64,000 bases of DNA from Malaya genurostris (Eukaryota > Arthropoda > Insecta > Diptera > Culicidae), in the NCBI RefSeq assembly GCF_030247185.1, contig NC_080571.1:229665666-229729665 (forward strand), given 5' to 3'. A program made the translations under genes and the position numbers. Below, piece by piece: positions 23,028 through 33,050 of the stretch; the first letter of the stretch is position 1; every line of letters begins with the position of its first letter. The notes under the pieces were generated by a model. The model was not told the origin of the DNA and did no database searches. It saw only the letters and a list, made by a program, of their open reading frames with translations.

Positions 23028-24624
23028 CGCCAAAGAACACTTGCCAGCTGACAAGTTTCTTGGGATAAAGATGATCTGGGTCGGTGGATGCACTCAATTA
23101 TTCCTAAAATATCGACAAAGGCATGGTTCAGGGGACTGGATGTGAGTAGGGACTTCATTCGTGTGATGTCCAGACTCATGTCCAATCACTACACGTTAGA
23201 TGCACATCTCCTTCGAATTGGATTTTCCGAGACTAATCATTGTGCTTGTGGCGAAGGTTACCGCGATTTTGACCATGTCGTTTGGACATGCGTGGAGTAT
23301 CGTGATGTCAAATCTCAACTAATAAATTCCTTGCGTACTCAAGATAGACTATCCACACGGAACCACCCGCGATCCCATTTCAACCAGAATATTAGTTGAT
23401 TTTTTGAATTCGATTGGTTAAAATTTGGTACAACTAATCGATTGTTGTTTTAACTAAACTGTCATTTTTGTTTTTCGATTAGCAGAAACGATGGTTGAAA
23501 CAATTAATTCAACTGTTTGAGAAAAAAATGCTGTCAATTAGTGAGGACACATACCTTTCAATTTCAACAAATATTTTAGTTGAAATAACTGGTGTTGTTA
23601 TTGAAACAAAATTCTGTTAGTTAAAAATTAAATCGGTTTTATTTGTTTGTTTGTTTTGAGATCAGTAAAGATCTAAATTCAAAAAAAATACTTCTGATTC
23701 GATCGGGAATGATTGATGTAGAAAAACGTTTTTAATCAGCAAAAGTGCCCGGAGGGGCGAGTAAATTAGCCAAATTATTAAATTTTCCTAAAATGATGCC
23801 TTCAAACGGTTGAACTGAAGTTATGCACTGATAATTTTAGTCAATTTATATGAGCTTGGGTGCATCAACCGCTGGGAATCGGAATTTTGCGACGGCAATT
23901 CAAACGCGCCATTCAATCGCAACGCGTTCTGTGCGTTTGAAACCCTTCGCTCCTGTTACTTTTATAAAAGTAAATTCATGTCAAAAGCGTTTTATTGCTA
24001 ATGCATGAACATCATCATCGGTAACAAACAGCTGGAAGTAAAACAGTCTGCTGGAAGTAAATAATGATCGAATTTGAAGCATAAAATTTTTGCGCATACC
24101 TGAAAGATTACGAGATGATCATTCATTAACATTTTCTAATTTGTCACCAAATCTTTTTCATCTCAAACGAGGTTAACTTTATCACAACACCGCTGTTAGA
24201 TAAACACTTGTTATGGAATCATAAATTTCTCAAATCGAATGAACACAATTTCACCAAACGCTTTAACCATCGATGTTGTATTCATTGACATTTTGAAGCG
24301 ACGCGAACAGATTTCAACTCAAAAAGTTGTTGATTTTGCATTGCGATTATTGTTTTGCTTTCAACTGTCTCCGGCATTTGACAGCATTCAAAACAACATA
24401 TTTTTCAACTACTTGAATATATGCAAATCAAAAACCATTTTGGTCGAATCAAAAAGAAATTAGTTAAATCAACTATCGCAAAAATCAAAAACTGCGATAT
24501 CGCAATTTTATGATCGAAGGGTTCTCCGTGCAATGTCCCAGTACGCGACATTCTTGCTTGTCATGAACTTACATACATGAAACTTTTTTATCATTTCATT
24601 AAGTCCATTGGAGTTCCAATTTAA
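23028..24624 (+). pseudogene. I-type LINE C-terminus, interrupted by a transposon
   Basis: The frame at 23088-23353 reads AWFRGLDVSRDFIRVMSRLM and the zinc-binding-like CACGEGYRDFDHVVWTC motif, which ends many I/R1-type LINE polyproteins. At 23355 it is interrupted by a 1175 bp element. Directly after it, at 24531, the missing end reads NVPVRDILACHELTYMKLFY, then SIGVPI and a TAA at 24622-24624. Removing the insert and one copy of CA restores the frame as RLSNVPVRD. This also shows that the C-terminal part was in frame when the insertion happened. Confidence 0.9.
23356..24530. mobile_element. 1175 bp non-autonomous DNA element with CACGGA ends
   Basis: The left end CACGGAACC... and the reverse complement of the right end CACGGAGAACCC... 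form imperfect inverted repeats. Similarity extends inward through 'TTAGTTGATTT' and 'TTCGATTGGTTAAAAT'-like text. The flanks carry CA on both sides (23354-23355 and 24531-24532), and deleting element plus one CA restores the host LINE frame. No transposase is encoded. The frame at 24239-24463 has no recognisable domain. The 2 bp duplication and CAC-start ends recall CACTA-type elements, but the family is unassigned. Confidence 0.85.
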
Positions 24625-25644
24625 ATTTTATTTTATGTTAGACTGTTTTCTCTTCCATGAGTTCAACCAATAGCCAGCTTTATTATATGAATAAAAGTGA
24701 TGAACTGATACAAACAAACTCAAATAGTTATAAGATCATGTACAAAATGAATGTATTTTATTTAATGTAATTTATAATAGCAAATCGCTTGATAAAAACA
24801 GTGCTAAGTTAACTAATGAATACCATCATACTAATATGATATTTGAAATCTATTAGGTTTAAAGTACTATGTATTGTGGATGCCACGGCGAAGAAAAATT
24901 TATGTGTAATGCCTATGAAATAAACGTATTTATGAAAAAAAAAACCCTTCTTAATCCACCTAGTGGTGTGATAATGCCTTTCTCTTCTTTCATAACAGTC
25001 TCATGAAAATATGTTTCATACATTTATAAAATAATTTTAGACGCCGATTGATTCAGTAGTTCACAAAAGCATGCTTCAGTGTTTATGTCACACAGTCAGC
25101 ATCATTTTTCCAAACTAGTGCTTGACATTTGCGATGCCTATTTGTATGAGAACAGTGATGCTAATCTAAAAACCCTTCTTAATCCACCTAGTGGTGTGAT
25201 AATGCCTTCCTCTTCTTTCATAACAGTCTCATAAAAATATATTTCATACCTTCATTGAATAATTTTGGACACTAATTTTGACAACAATTGATGCAGATTG
25301 ATTCGAGTAGTTCACAAAAGCATGCTTCAGTGTTTATGTCACAGAGTCAGCATCATTTTCCCAAACTAGTGCTTGACATTTGGGTTGCCTATTTGTAATC
25401 AGTGATGCTAATCTAAAAAAAAAGCCTTCTTAGTCTTAGTCTTCCCCCCTATGGTGCTTTTTCAAGGTCGAAAATTGTCAAACCTTTACCACCGGGCAGC
25501 ACCCCTTACGCATGTCCGATTTAGCTCAAATTTTGCATGAAGGCTTTTTTCGAGGTGCTTAAACTTTTGAGCACTAGAACTTAACGAAAATAGAGGTGAT
25601 CCCAAAATTTTGGCACCCTTATATGTATATAAGAGCGGTAAAAA

Positions 25645-26160
25645 TCAACGTGTTTTGTCGGTTACGTCACTTATACAATCATATATCAGGAACCAAAAGT
25701 CACAACCATTTGATCTTCGAACTTGATCAATGGCCCGACAGTAGCTTTCAAACGAGCCCAAGTTTGTTAAAATCGGATCAGCCATCTCTGAGAAAATTGA
25801 GCGCTTTCAAATACAACGCTTTTTGTCGGTTACGTCACTTATACAATCATATCTCCGGAACTAAAAGTCACAGCCATTTGATCTTCGAACTTGATCAATG
25901 GTCCGATAGTAGCTTTCAAGCGAGCCCAAGTTTGTTAAAATTGGTTCAGCCATCTCTGAGAAAATTGAGCGCGTTCAAATACAACGCTTTTTGTCGGTTA
26001 CGTCACTTATACAATCATATCTCCGGAACCAAAAGTCACAGCCATTTGATCTTCGAACTTGATCAATGTCCCGACAGTAGCTTTCAAACGAGCCCAAGTT
26101 TGTTCAAATCGGTTCAGCCATCTCTGAGAAAATTGAGCGCGTTCAAATATCTTCGAAAAG
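25645..26160 (+). repeat. Three tandem 168 bp monomers
   Basis: The period is exactly 168 bp at two intervals. Because 168 is a multiple of three, a stop-free monomer gives an open frame (25596-26294) encoding a 56-residue unit repeated three times, with phrases such as RHLYNHISGTKSH and FELDQWPDSSFQ. This is an artefact of period, not evidence of a protein: there is no start context, and diverged copies elsewhere are not open. Confidence 0.9.
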
Positions 26161-26162
26161 TG

Positions 26163-26184
26163 CACACACATACACACATACACA

Positions 26185-26253
<69 letters not shown>
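26163..26253. repeat. CA/GT microsatellite
   Basis: Mostly pure CA with a few TACACA interruptions at the left. It lies directly next to the CAGACATTTTTCGATCTC motif. The same neighbour (AAAATGTCTG on the other strand) flanks the GT tracts at 44.39, 53.47, 39.21 and 61.57 kb. Confidence 0.98.
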
Positions 26254-26256
<3 letters not shown>

Positions 26257-26370
26257 TTTTTCGATCTCGACGAACTGAGTCGAATGGTATATAACACTAT
26301 GGGTCTCCGAGGCTCCGTTCGAAAGTCGGTTTTTCCAGCAATTCTAATACCTTTCTATAGAGAAAGGCAA

Positions 26371-27100
26371 AAAGAAATCCAATGGATTGTTATAACCTTT
26401 TGCTAAACATTCAGAAAAATAATAATTTAAAAAAAAGTAATTGTGCTGAATCGCACAATTGTCTTGATATCGCATTGAAACTGATTTAAAGTAAACTAAA
26501 TCTAAGATGATAAAATAAATAAAAATCAGCAGTCCAAGCGTCGAGCAGTAAACAGCCAATTTTAGTTAGCAGAGTGCTAGACTAGAATGCAATACTACTT
26601 CGAATCTGCGGTCATCTTATCACATTTTTAAAATAAACGATATTTATGCTCTGCACGATATTTTTAGTTGAAAAAATTTCCTTTCGGCAAAATCGCCCTT
26701 TTGGCGAAACGACTTTCAACGAAAAGACCCTTTCGACGAAACAGCTTTCGGAGAAACGGTTTTCGGCTCGGCGAAATTGCCTTCAGCGTTCCAATTTGAA
26801 TGAAGCTTTGTTAAGATTAATTTTTAATGTAGTTTTTGTAGGATAACGGCTCCCTATTTCATCTAAGCTCCTGGTTCCATCTCATCCCTTCATCTCATAA
26901 CTTTGAACATGAATCATATGTTTCATCGTATCTGAACCAAAGTGTGAAATATTTTAAAATGTTCATTTAAGTTTTTGTCACACTTCCCCATAAAAAAGGG
27001 CTTAAAATTTTACAACGATCGTTTGTTTACATTACCAAATATATTCACTTTTCAATTTAGAAAACAAGTTTTACAGTTCGTCATGTTTATGAATATTTTC
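26371..27100. other. No gene; degenerate CGAAA-rich short-period repeat at 26.68-26.79 kb
   Basis: AT-rich, with no protein. Within about 26680-26790 the phrase 'TTTCGGCGAAACG' or close variants recurs about seven times at irregular 15-20 bp steps (CTTTCGGCAAAATCG, TTTTGGCGAAACGA, CTTTCGACGAAACAG, and so on). No other feature was found. Confidence 0.6.
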
Positions 27101-27189
27101 TAAGGAGTGTATCGAAAATAAACTATCCACAAATTTTTCTTTCAAATTATGATAAAAACGATATTTTATTCAAACTAAAAATCGATCCT

Positions 27190-30100
27190 TTATTGTACGA
27201 GGTTAAACTTGAGCATAATGAAAACCGGATGAAATTTATGTTTTTCCTTCACGAATTTTCGAACTTTTGATCGAACGCTCTTCATCAAGTACCGGACAAG
27301 TGTTGCATCACATTTTTTGGACGCTTGAGACCAAATTTTTTTGAACTCCTGCATGTTCCCAGCTGCCTTATCAGTCTTCTTAAAGACCCTCTTCACGATT
27401 GCTGAGGGCAATTCGGTGGATTGATATTTTTTTCAACGAATTTTATACCCTTTTCCGCAAGCCAATTGAGAGTGGTTTTGGCATAGTGAGCCGACGCTAA
27501 ATCCTCCCAAAACAGTGGAGGTGTACTATGCTTCTTATATAAAGGTAGCAATCTCTTCTGGAGACACTCAGATCGATAGATTTCTGCATTTATAGTTCCG
27601 GTAGTGTAAAAAATGGTTGTATTCCAACCACAGGAACATTTTGCTTGCCATACCAGTACCTTTCGATCGAATTTCTCCACTTGAATCCACCTGTCCGCAT
27701 CGCTCACATCCTCCCCAACGACGACAGCAAAGTATTGTAGACCTGGAAGGATTTTGAGTCCTCCTTTACATAAGTCTCATCGTCCATCAAAACGCATGCA
27801 TCCGGACACTGCAAAAAACGCGAATACAATGTCCGGGCCCTCGTTGCTGTTCGTTTCTTCTGTTTTACACTTTTTGGCATTAAAAATGCCTTACTCTTCA
27901 CTATATGGGGCCGGGTGTCAATTAAAAGTTTCAAAAATAGTCGCGTAACCTTTTTGTGTCATAATTTTGAACGTTAATAACTCGGTCATTTGTTGATGGA
28001 TTGTTATAATTCAACAACCAATCGATTCGGAAACTTTTAACTTAAACATGTATGACGACGTCGTTTCAATGTTTCAATAGCATACTATTGAAAAAATGGT
28101 TGGAATCGACCTATGTTTTCATCCACCAATCCCTGTTGTACAAAATGACGTCAACTTCTTGTTCGGCATAGGAGGCTTTGCGTCATGCATAAAAAACACC
28201 GTATCGTTATGCGTAGTATGAAGAGAAATCTATAAATATAGGCTGCACAATATTTCTTTGCCTAGTTGATGTTTGACTGTGAATGAAACAAGTAGCTCGT
28301 CCAGTGAGCTGATGACTGGATTGTATATGCCTTCAATTGCTGGATTGTCGCTTTTGCATTATGTGTTGGTGAAATTTCTTGTTGTCTGTGCAACACCGTG
28401 TTCGCTTGTGTATATTATATATCATTTAGCTATTGAAGAACCGAATCAGCGTGGTTACCGATTCTTTTGAAATATCCCATGTATTTAGCAAATTTTTGGT
28501 CGATTTTGCCTTTAAAAATGCCTTACACTTCGCTTCCCGAGGCTGGGTGTCAATTTAAAACATGGAAAACTAATCGCGTAACATTTTTCTGTCATAATTT
28601 TGAACGCTTATAACTCAGTCATTTGTTGATGGATTTAATTAATTCAACAACCAATCGATTCGGAAACATTTTACTTGAACTTATGAGATAACGTCATTTG
28701 AATATTTCAATTGCATGCCATTGAAAAATTGGTTTGAATTGAGTATTTTATTTTGGTTCTCTGGTAACTATCAGGATAATTTAGAATTATCGGCGATAGA
28801 TTTTTCGGATCTAATTTGCAGCGCTTGTTCCTCGATGATTTGTTAATGGATTTTCCTAATTTAAATGATTCTAAAGCTTCAATATTGTAAGCTTAAAAAT
28901 GTTTTAATTTGTCAACGGATCGGTTTGCATACTTAAATCTCCATTCCCATACGAACAAAACGGTGGCGCGAAAATGGATTCAGTATTAAGTTGCGTTATG
29001 ATGATAATCATAGATACTTCTTTTTCATTATATGTTACTGAACAAGTTGTTGTCTCATCAGGAATTAAACGCTTCAAAATATTCAAAATTAAATTCTGAA
29101 ACTTGGCTAAAAGCGGCCTCTTCGGTTTAGTAGTATAAATAAGTTCCACAGGCTCACATATACAGAACAATTAGATGCAATATCATATAGTATCAAAGAT
29201 AAACTCAAGGTAAGTTTACCTGCGATTTTACATGTATCGTTTGAATAGGAACCCTCGTAGAATTTGGTTAACCGCCAGTTTCAGTTTAATTATTATTTGC
29301 TTCAAAACAATAGGCGTCTGATGGCTACACGCGTTGTAACTATGACAATGTTCATTCGTGTGTTAATAACATCAAGTTACAATATGAACAAAATTTCGGA
29401 ATTTTGTTGCGTATCCATTCCATTTATTCCTAATATGCCAAAACGAGAATCAATGTAAGTAACTTAATATTTTATGCGGACTGTTTTACATGTTTTCTTC
29501 CTCGTATTGTTGCCATATTATTTACCGACACTTTCCGAAGATTATCGACGATTTTGAAGGATTAATAAAATTACACCATTACTGAGATTACTGGTACAAC
29601 ATTCTCTTCGGTCGATTAACTGTTTATAAAATCAATAAGTCCACCCAGTGAACGACCATTATTAGGTTAAAACTGGGGGTAAATAAACGATATAAATCAA
29701 ATCAAATTAATAAGTTTGTACGTTTCTCGAAAATTATCATAAAATAGTTTCATTTGTTTAGGTTTAAATCTTCAGGTTGCTTGTATCTAAAATTGAGCTT
29801 TCAAGTAACTTTGAAGTGTCGTGAAGTTTAGTGTATCATCATCATTATCATCTTTATTTTTTGTATTTATTATGAAGACCCTAGAAACGTTTCATTTTTA
29901 ATGTTATTGTGCTCGGTCGTGTCTTGAATACAACCTTCTAATTTTTTTCGAGATTTTCAGCTTCTTGCAGGTCTTCAGATGATTTCGCCTCTTGATACGC
30001 TGGATCATTCCGACACTCGTTCCTGCTTTTTTGGCCAAATCACGTATTGACATTGATTTGTTCCTCATGATTACAGATACCACTTTCTGGTCCAGTTTCG

Positions 30101-30416
30101 GGTTGGAAGAACCGGATTTTCTGCCTCTTCCTAGTAGCTCATCCTAGGAATAGTGTTCCACAAACTTATTAATGATGGTTTTAATACTGGCATGATGAAT
30201 TCTAAACCGCTTCGCCAATTTTCGCATAGTAATACCCTTCTCACTTTTCCATGTATCCAGAACCTTAGTACTCACTTCCTTTTCAATACGCAACATTTTG
30301 AAAACGCAGAATTTCAACCGCACAAACAAGTAAACAAACGAAAGCTGACAGCCAAACGCACAGCATGCTGTGATCTGAGCATAAAAAACCATCACAAATA
30401 CATGCGTACAACACAA
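27190..30416 (-). pseudogene. DD37E transposase, split and missing the catalytic Glu
   Basis: The N-terminus is at 30416-29942: MLRIEKEVSTKVLDTWKSEK, then ITMRKLAKRFRIHHASIKTI, followed in other frames by a KSMSIRDLAKKAG-like second helix. The coding region is then interrupted (27876-29941). It resumes at about 27875 with KQKKRTATRARTLYSRFLQ and the first catalytic motif LMDDETYVKED. Next come the second Asp in FWEDLASAHYAK (about 27505) and, near 27412, a 25 nt deletion that removes the RPIERYW segment with the catalytic Glu. The C-terminus is FKKIWSQASKKCDATLVRYL, then KVRKFVKEKHKFHPVF. It is dead by insertion, frameshift and active-site loss. Confidence 0.88.
27876..29941. mobile_element. 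2.07 kb unclassified insertion with 632 bp internal direct repeat
   Basis: The boundaries are set by comparison with the uninterrupted sister copy at 37236-37265, to within a few bases. One end is the small hairpin GGCATTAAAAATGCC (27876-27890), the other GTCTTGAATACAACCTTCTA. Inside, TAAAAATGCCTTAC starts two related segments at 27881 and 28513 (period 632), each followed by 'GGGTGTCAATT', 'ATAATTTTGAACG' and 'AACAACCAATCGATTCGGAA'. 27970-28502 recurs inverted at 11109-11640. No protein is encoded, and the repeat class is unknown. Confidence 0.7.
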
Positions 30417-30452
30417 ATGTATATGGATAGCTTATTTTCGATACACTTCTTA

Positions 30453-31596
30453 ATTGATTCGTTTCAAAAGGTGATCACTATTTTACATAATTACACCACT
30501 ATTCAATGTTAGATGACTTAATAATAAGCAATATTCACTTTTCACTTGTTTAATCAACGATTGAAAACTTGCCAAGTTTTCTCATGATGCTATGAAACAA
30601 AATTTCTTTTCTTCTTTAGATTACCATCAGCATGTGTTTTTTTTTTGTATCCGAAACACTAGTTTAATTATATTGTTGATATTTATAGTTCAATAAAACT
30701 GTTTCGGTTTCAAATATTAATAGAAAGTGCGTGTTAAGTACTAAAGAAATGACCATTATTGCAAATCTAGTAGCACTGATTTCATTTCGATATATGTCAA
30801 TAAAACGCTGTTAAGTGTGTGAGTTTGTTCTTGTTTTGTTGTATGTGATATTTATATATTTCTAAAAGGGCCAATCCAGATTGACTTTTGAAAGTCGAAT
30901 TGATTCCAAACTGGTTCAAAAAATATCGTGTGTTGTCTCACATATAGCATGGGCTGCCCTTTGAAGAAGAATTCTAATATATTGGATCTGAGAGTGTAAT
31001 AGTGCATTATTTTGTTCTGATTGCTATCGCAAATGCTATTTAGTAGGATGCATATAGTACCAAAGAAAGAATGGATGAAAATCCATTAAGATGAAATTAT
31101 GGAAAAGAGTAGTGAACATTTCAGAAGTGTTTTACGCTATTTTTTTTTAAATAAGTTAAATTTCCAAGAAATGTCGAATCGATTCTCAATGTGAAGCAAG
31201 GCGAATTAAGCAGAAATATAAAATAATCATAGTGATTTTAGTGGTCAAATCAGGTTTTTGAGATAACGTCCTTACAAACGAGATGGAATAGGGAGCCGTT
31301 ACCCTATGTTCTGTATTTATTACGTTTTAACTCGAAATTGTAAATTGTACAAAAGTTGCAATTACAGGTAATCGACCGGACATTTGAAAAATGCTGAATG
31401 CTCTTTCAATATCTTAAAAAAAAAAACAAATCAAAAAAGAACAATTGAAAATGGCGTCTCCATAACTTTCTTTACAATGTTTCTATTTCAGACATGTTGT
31501 AAAAAATCATAACTGACCAGTGTTTTATTAAAAATGAATAAGTTACAATTAAAACTGTTTAAAGACGTCCAATAAACTGACTCAAGCATCATTATT
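30453..31596. other. No recognised feature
   Basis: AT-rich sequence with homopolymer runs (for example a T9 run at about 30638). No credible frame or repeat boundary is seen. Confidence 0.4.
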
Positions 31597-31890
31597 GAAA
31601 TGCTGTATAATAGAAATTTTCATCTGTTGGTTACGTCACTTATACGATTATATCTCCAGAACCAAAAGTGTTCGCCTTTCTGTACCTCGCGATGATGGTG
31701 AATGGTATGATGAGAGTTTTCTAACGAATCTAAGATTGTCGTTACCAGTTCCAAAAATGAGTGCGTTTCGTCGGTTGCGTCACTTATACAATTATATGTC
31801 CAGAATCAAAAATGTTCATTCCAAAAATGGCAGCCATTTGCGTCCCTTTTCCCACAGATCAGAGCTAGTGCACATTTTGGTTGTTCACCT
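31597..31890 (+). repeat. Two monomers in plus orientation
   Basis: 'GGTTACGTCACTTATACGATT' type text at 31630 and a close variant at 31777 give a ~147 bp step. These are plus-oriented members of the 168 bp monomer group and meet a minus-oriented array at about 31897, so the two face each other. Confidence 0.65.
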
Positions 31891-31896
31891 TTTCAA

Positions 31897-33050
31897 TAGC
31901 AAGGTATTAGAATTGTTGGAAAAAAACAATCTAGCGAGCCTTGTATATCCATAGTTTTATATACCATTCAACTCAGGTCGACGAGATCGGAAAATGTCTA
32001 TATGTGTGTTCATGTATGTGTGTGGTAAGTGTGTGCACTTTTTAAAGACTTTTTTACTGCCCTATTTTCTTGGAGATGGTTAAACCGATTTAAACAAACT
32101 TTAGCTCATTTGAAAGTCACTATTACTCCATCGATCAAGTTCGAAGATCAAAATGCTGTCACTTCCGGTTCCGAAGATATAATGGTATAAGTGACGTAAC
32201 CGAAAAAGCACTTTGGTTTTTACCGCTCAATTTTCTCTGAGATTCCTGAGCCGATTTAACACGTCTAGACTCGATTGTAAACTACTATTGATTTGTGTCA
32301 AGTTTGAAGATCAAATGGCTGGCCGGTTTCGGAGATATAATGGTATAAGTGACATAAGTGACAAAACACGTTGTTTCTTGCCGCTCTTTCTCGGAGATGG
32401 CTAAACGGATTTCAACCAGCTTAGGTACGTTTGAAAGCTACTTTTGTACCACTTATTCAGTTTGAAGCTGAAATGACTGTAACCTCTGGTACAGTAGATA
32501 TAATGGTGTAGGTGACGAAAGCGACAAAACGGGTGGTTTTTTACCACTCAATTTCCTCGGGGATGGCTTAGCCGATGTTTACAAGTCTAGTCTCATTTTA
32601 AAGCAACTGAAATATGGACCAAGTTCGAAGATCAAATATCTGTCACTTCTGATCCTGGATATATAATTGCATAAGTGACGTAAACGACTGACCGCACATT
32701 TTAAATCGGCAGAATTTTCTCGAAAATGACTCAACAAATTACAATTTGATAAGCTTAGGCTCATTTGAAAGCTAACAATGTCAATCAAATTTGGTAGGGT
32801 AATGTTGAAAGTTTTTGTATTGAGAGATGCAATGTTATATGTGACGTAATCGACAAACCCCAATGTTTTTAATGCAATAAAATTTTTCGGAGATGCAAGA
32901 ATCGTTTTCAAAAATTAAACGTTTGAAAGCTACTATCAGGTTATTTGATGAGCTCACAATATCAATGAAAAAATATAGAAACTTACAAATGTTTCAATGA
33001 AACTGTTTCATGTGCAAGAGAATGGTATTATCACATCACTAGGTGAAAGG
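31897..33050 (-). repeat. Terminus-sharing repeat element with five ~160-168 bp monomers
   Basis: It begins AGCAAGGTATTAGAATTG, passes the 'GACGAGATCGGAAAATGTCT' box and a short GT-rich tract (about 31995-32035). It then has five monomers marked by ATAAGTGACG variants near 32189, 32340, 32505, 32670 and 32838. It ends GGTATTATCACATCACTAGG. The layout equals that of the 26.2, 44.4 and 53.4 kb members. Confidence 0.75.

Larger units (their letters stand above)
19745..24944 (+). mobile_element. I-type non-LTR retrotransposon, duplicated and interrupted
   Basis: The order is endonuclease, reverse transcriptase, RNase H and a cysteine-rich C-terminal motif, then a 3' UTR and an A10 tail at 24935-24944. 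RNase H plus the terminal CxCx-type motif places it in the I superfamily rather than jockey or RTE. The 5' end is truncated or too diverged to place. It contains a 438 bp tandem duplication (21774-22649) and a 1175 bp foreign element (23356-24530). Beyond that element the last 31 codons continue in frame to a stop at 24622-24624. The 3' end joins a repeat beginning CCCTTCTTAATCCACC. Confidence 0.88.
24945..26370 (+). repeat. Composite repeat: terminus tandem copies, 168 bp monomers, CA tract
   Basis: It starts CCCTTCTTAATCCACCTAGT, and the first ~228 bp are repeated (24945 and 25173). A unique stretch follows ('ACCGGGCAGCACCCCTTACG', about 25490-25512), then three 168 bp monomers (marker GTTACGTCAC at 25661, 25829 and 25997) and a CA tract (26163-26253). 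It ends with 'TACCTTTCTATAGAGAAAGG'. The reverse complement is found at 44270-45487 with the same order of parts, so this is one defined repeat unit and not a chance cluster. Confidence 0.8.
27103..30450 (-). mobile_element. DD37E element, copy split by a 2.07 kb insertion
   Basis: The inverted repeats start AGGAGTGTATCGAAAATAAA (27103) and, on the complementary strand, AGAAGTGTATCGAAAATAAG (from 30450). They are flanked by TA at 27101-27102 and 30451-30452. Without the insertion the element is about 1.28 kb. It belongs to the same family as 36734-38045, which lies in the opposite orientation about 6 kb away, but to a different family from the element at 12.7 kb (different ends and protein). 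Confidence 0.9.

Noticed and set aside
24945..25420. CRISPR-like array in the tandem terminus units
   Set aside because: Units of ~228 bp with no short unique spacers. This is a eukaryotic repeat, not a CRISPR.
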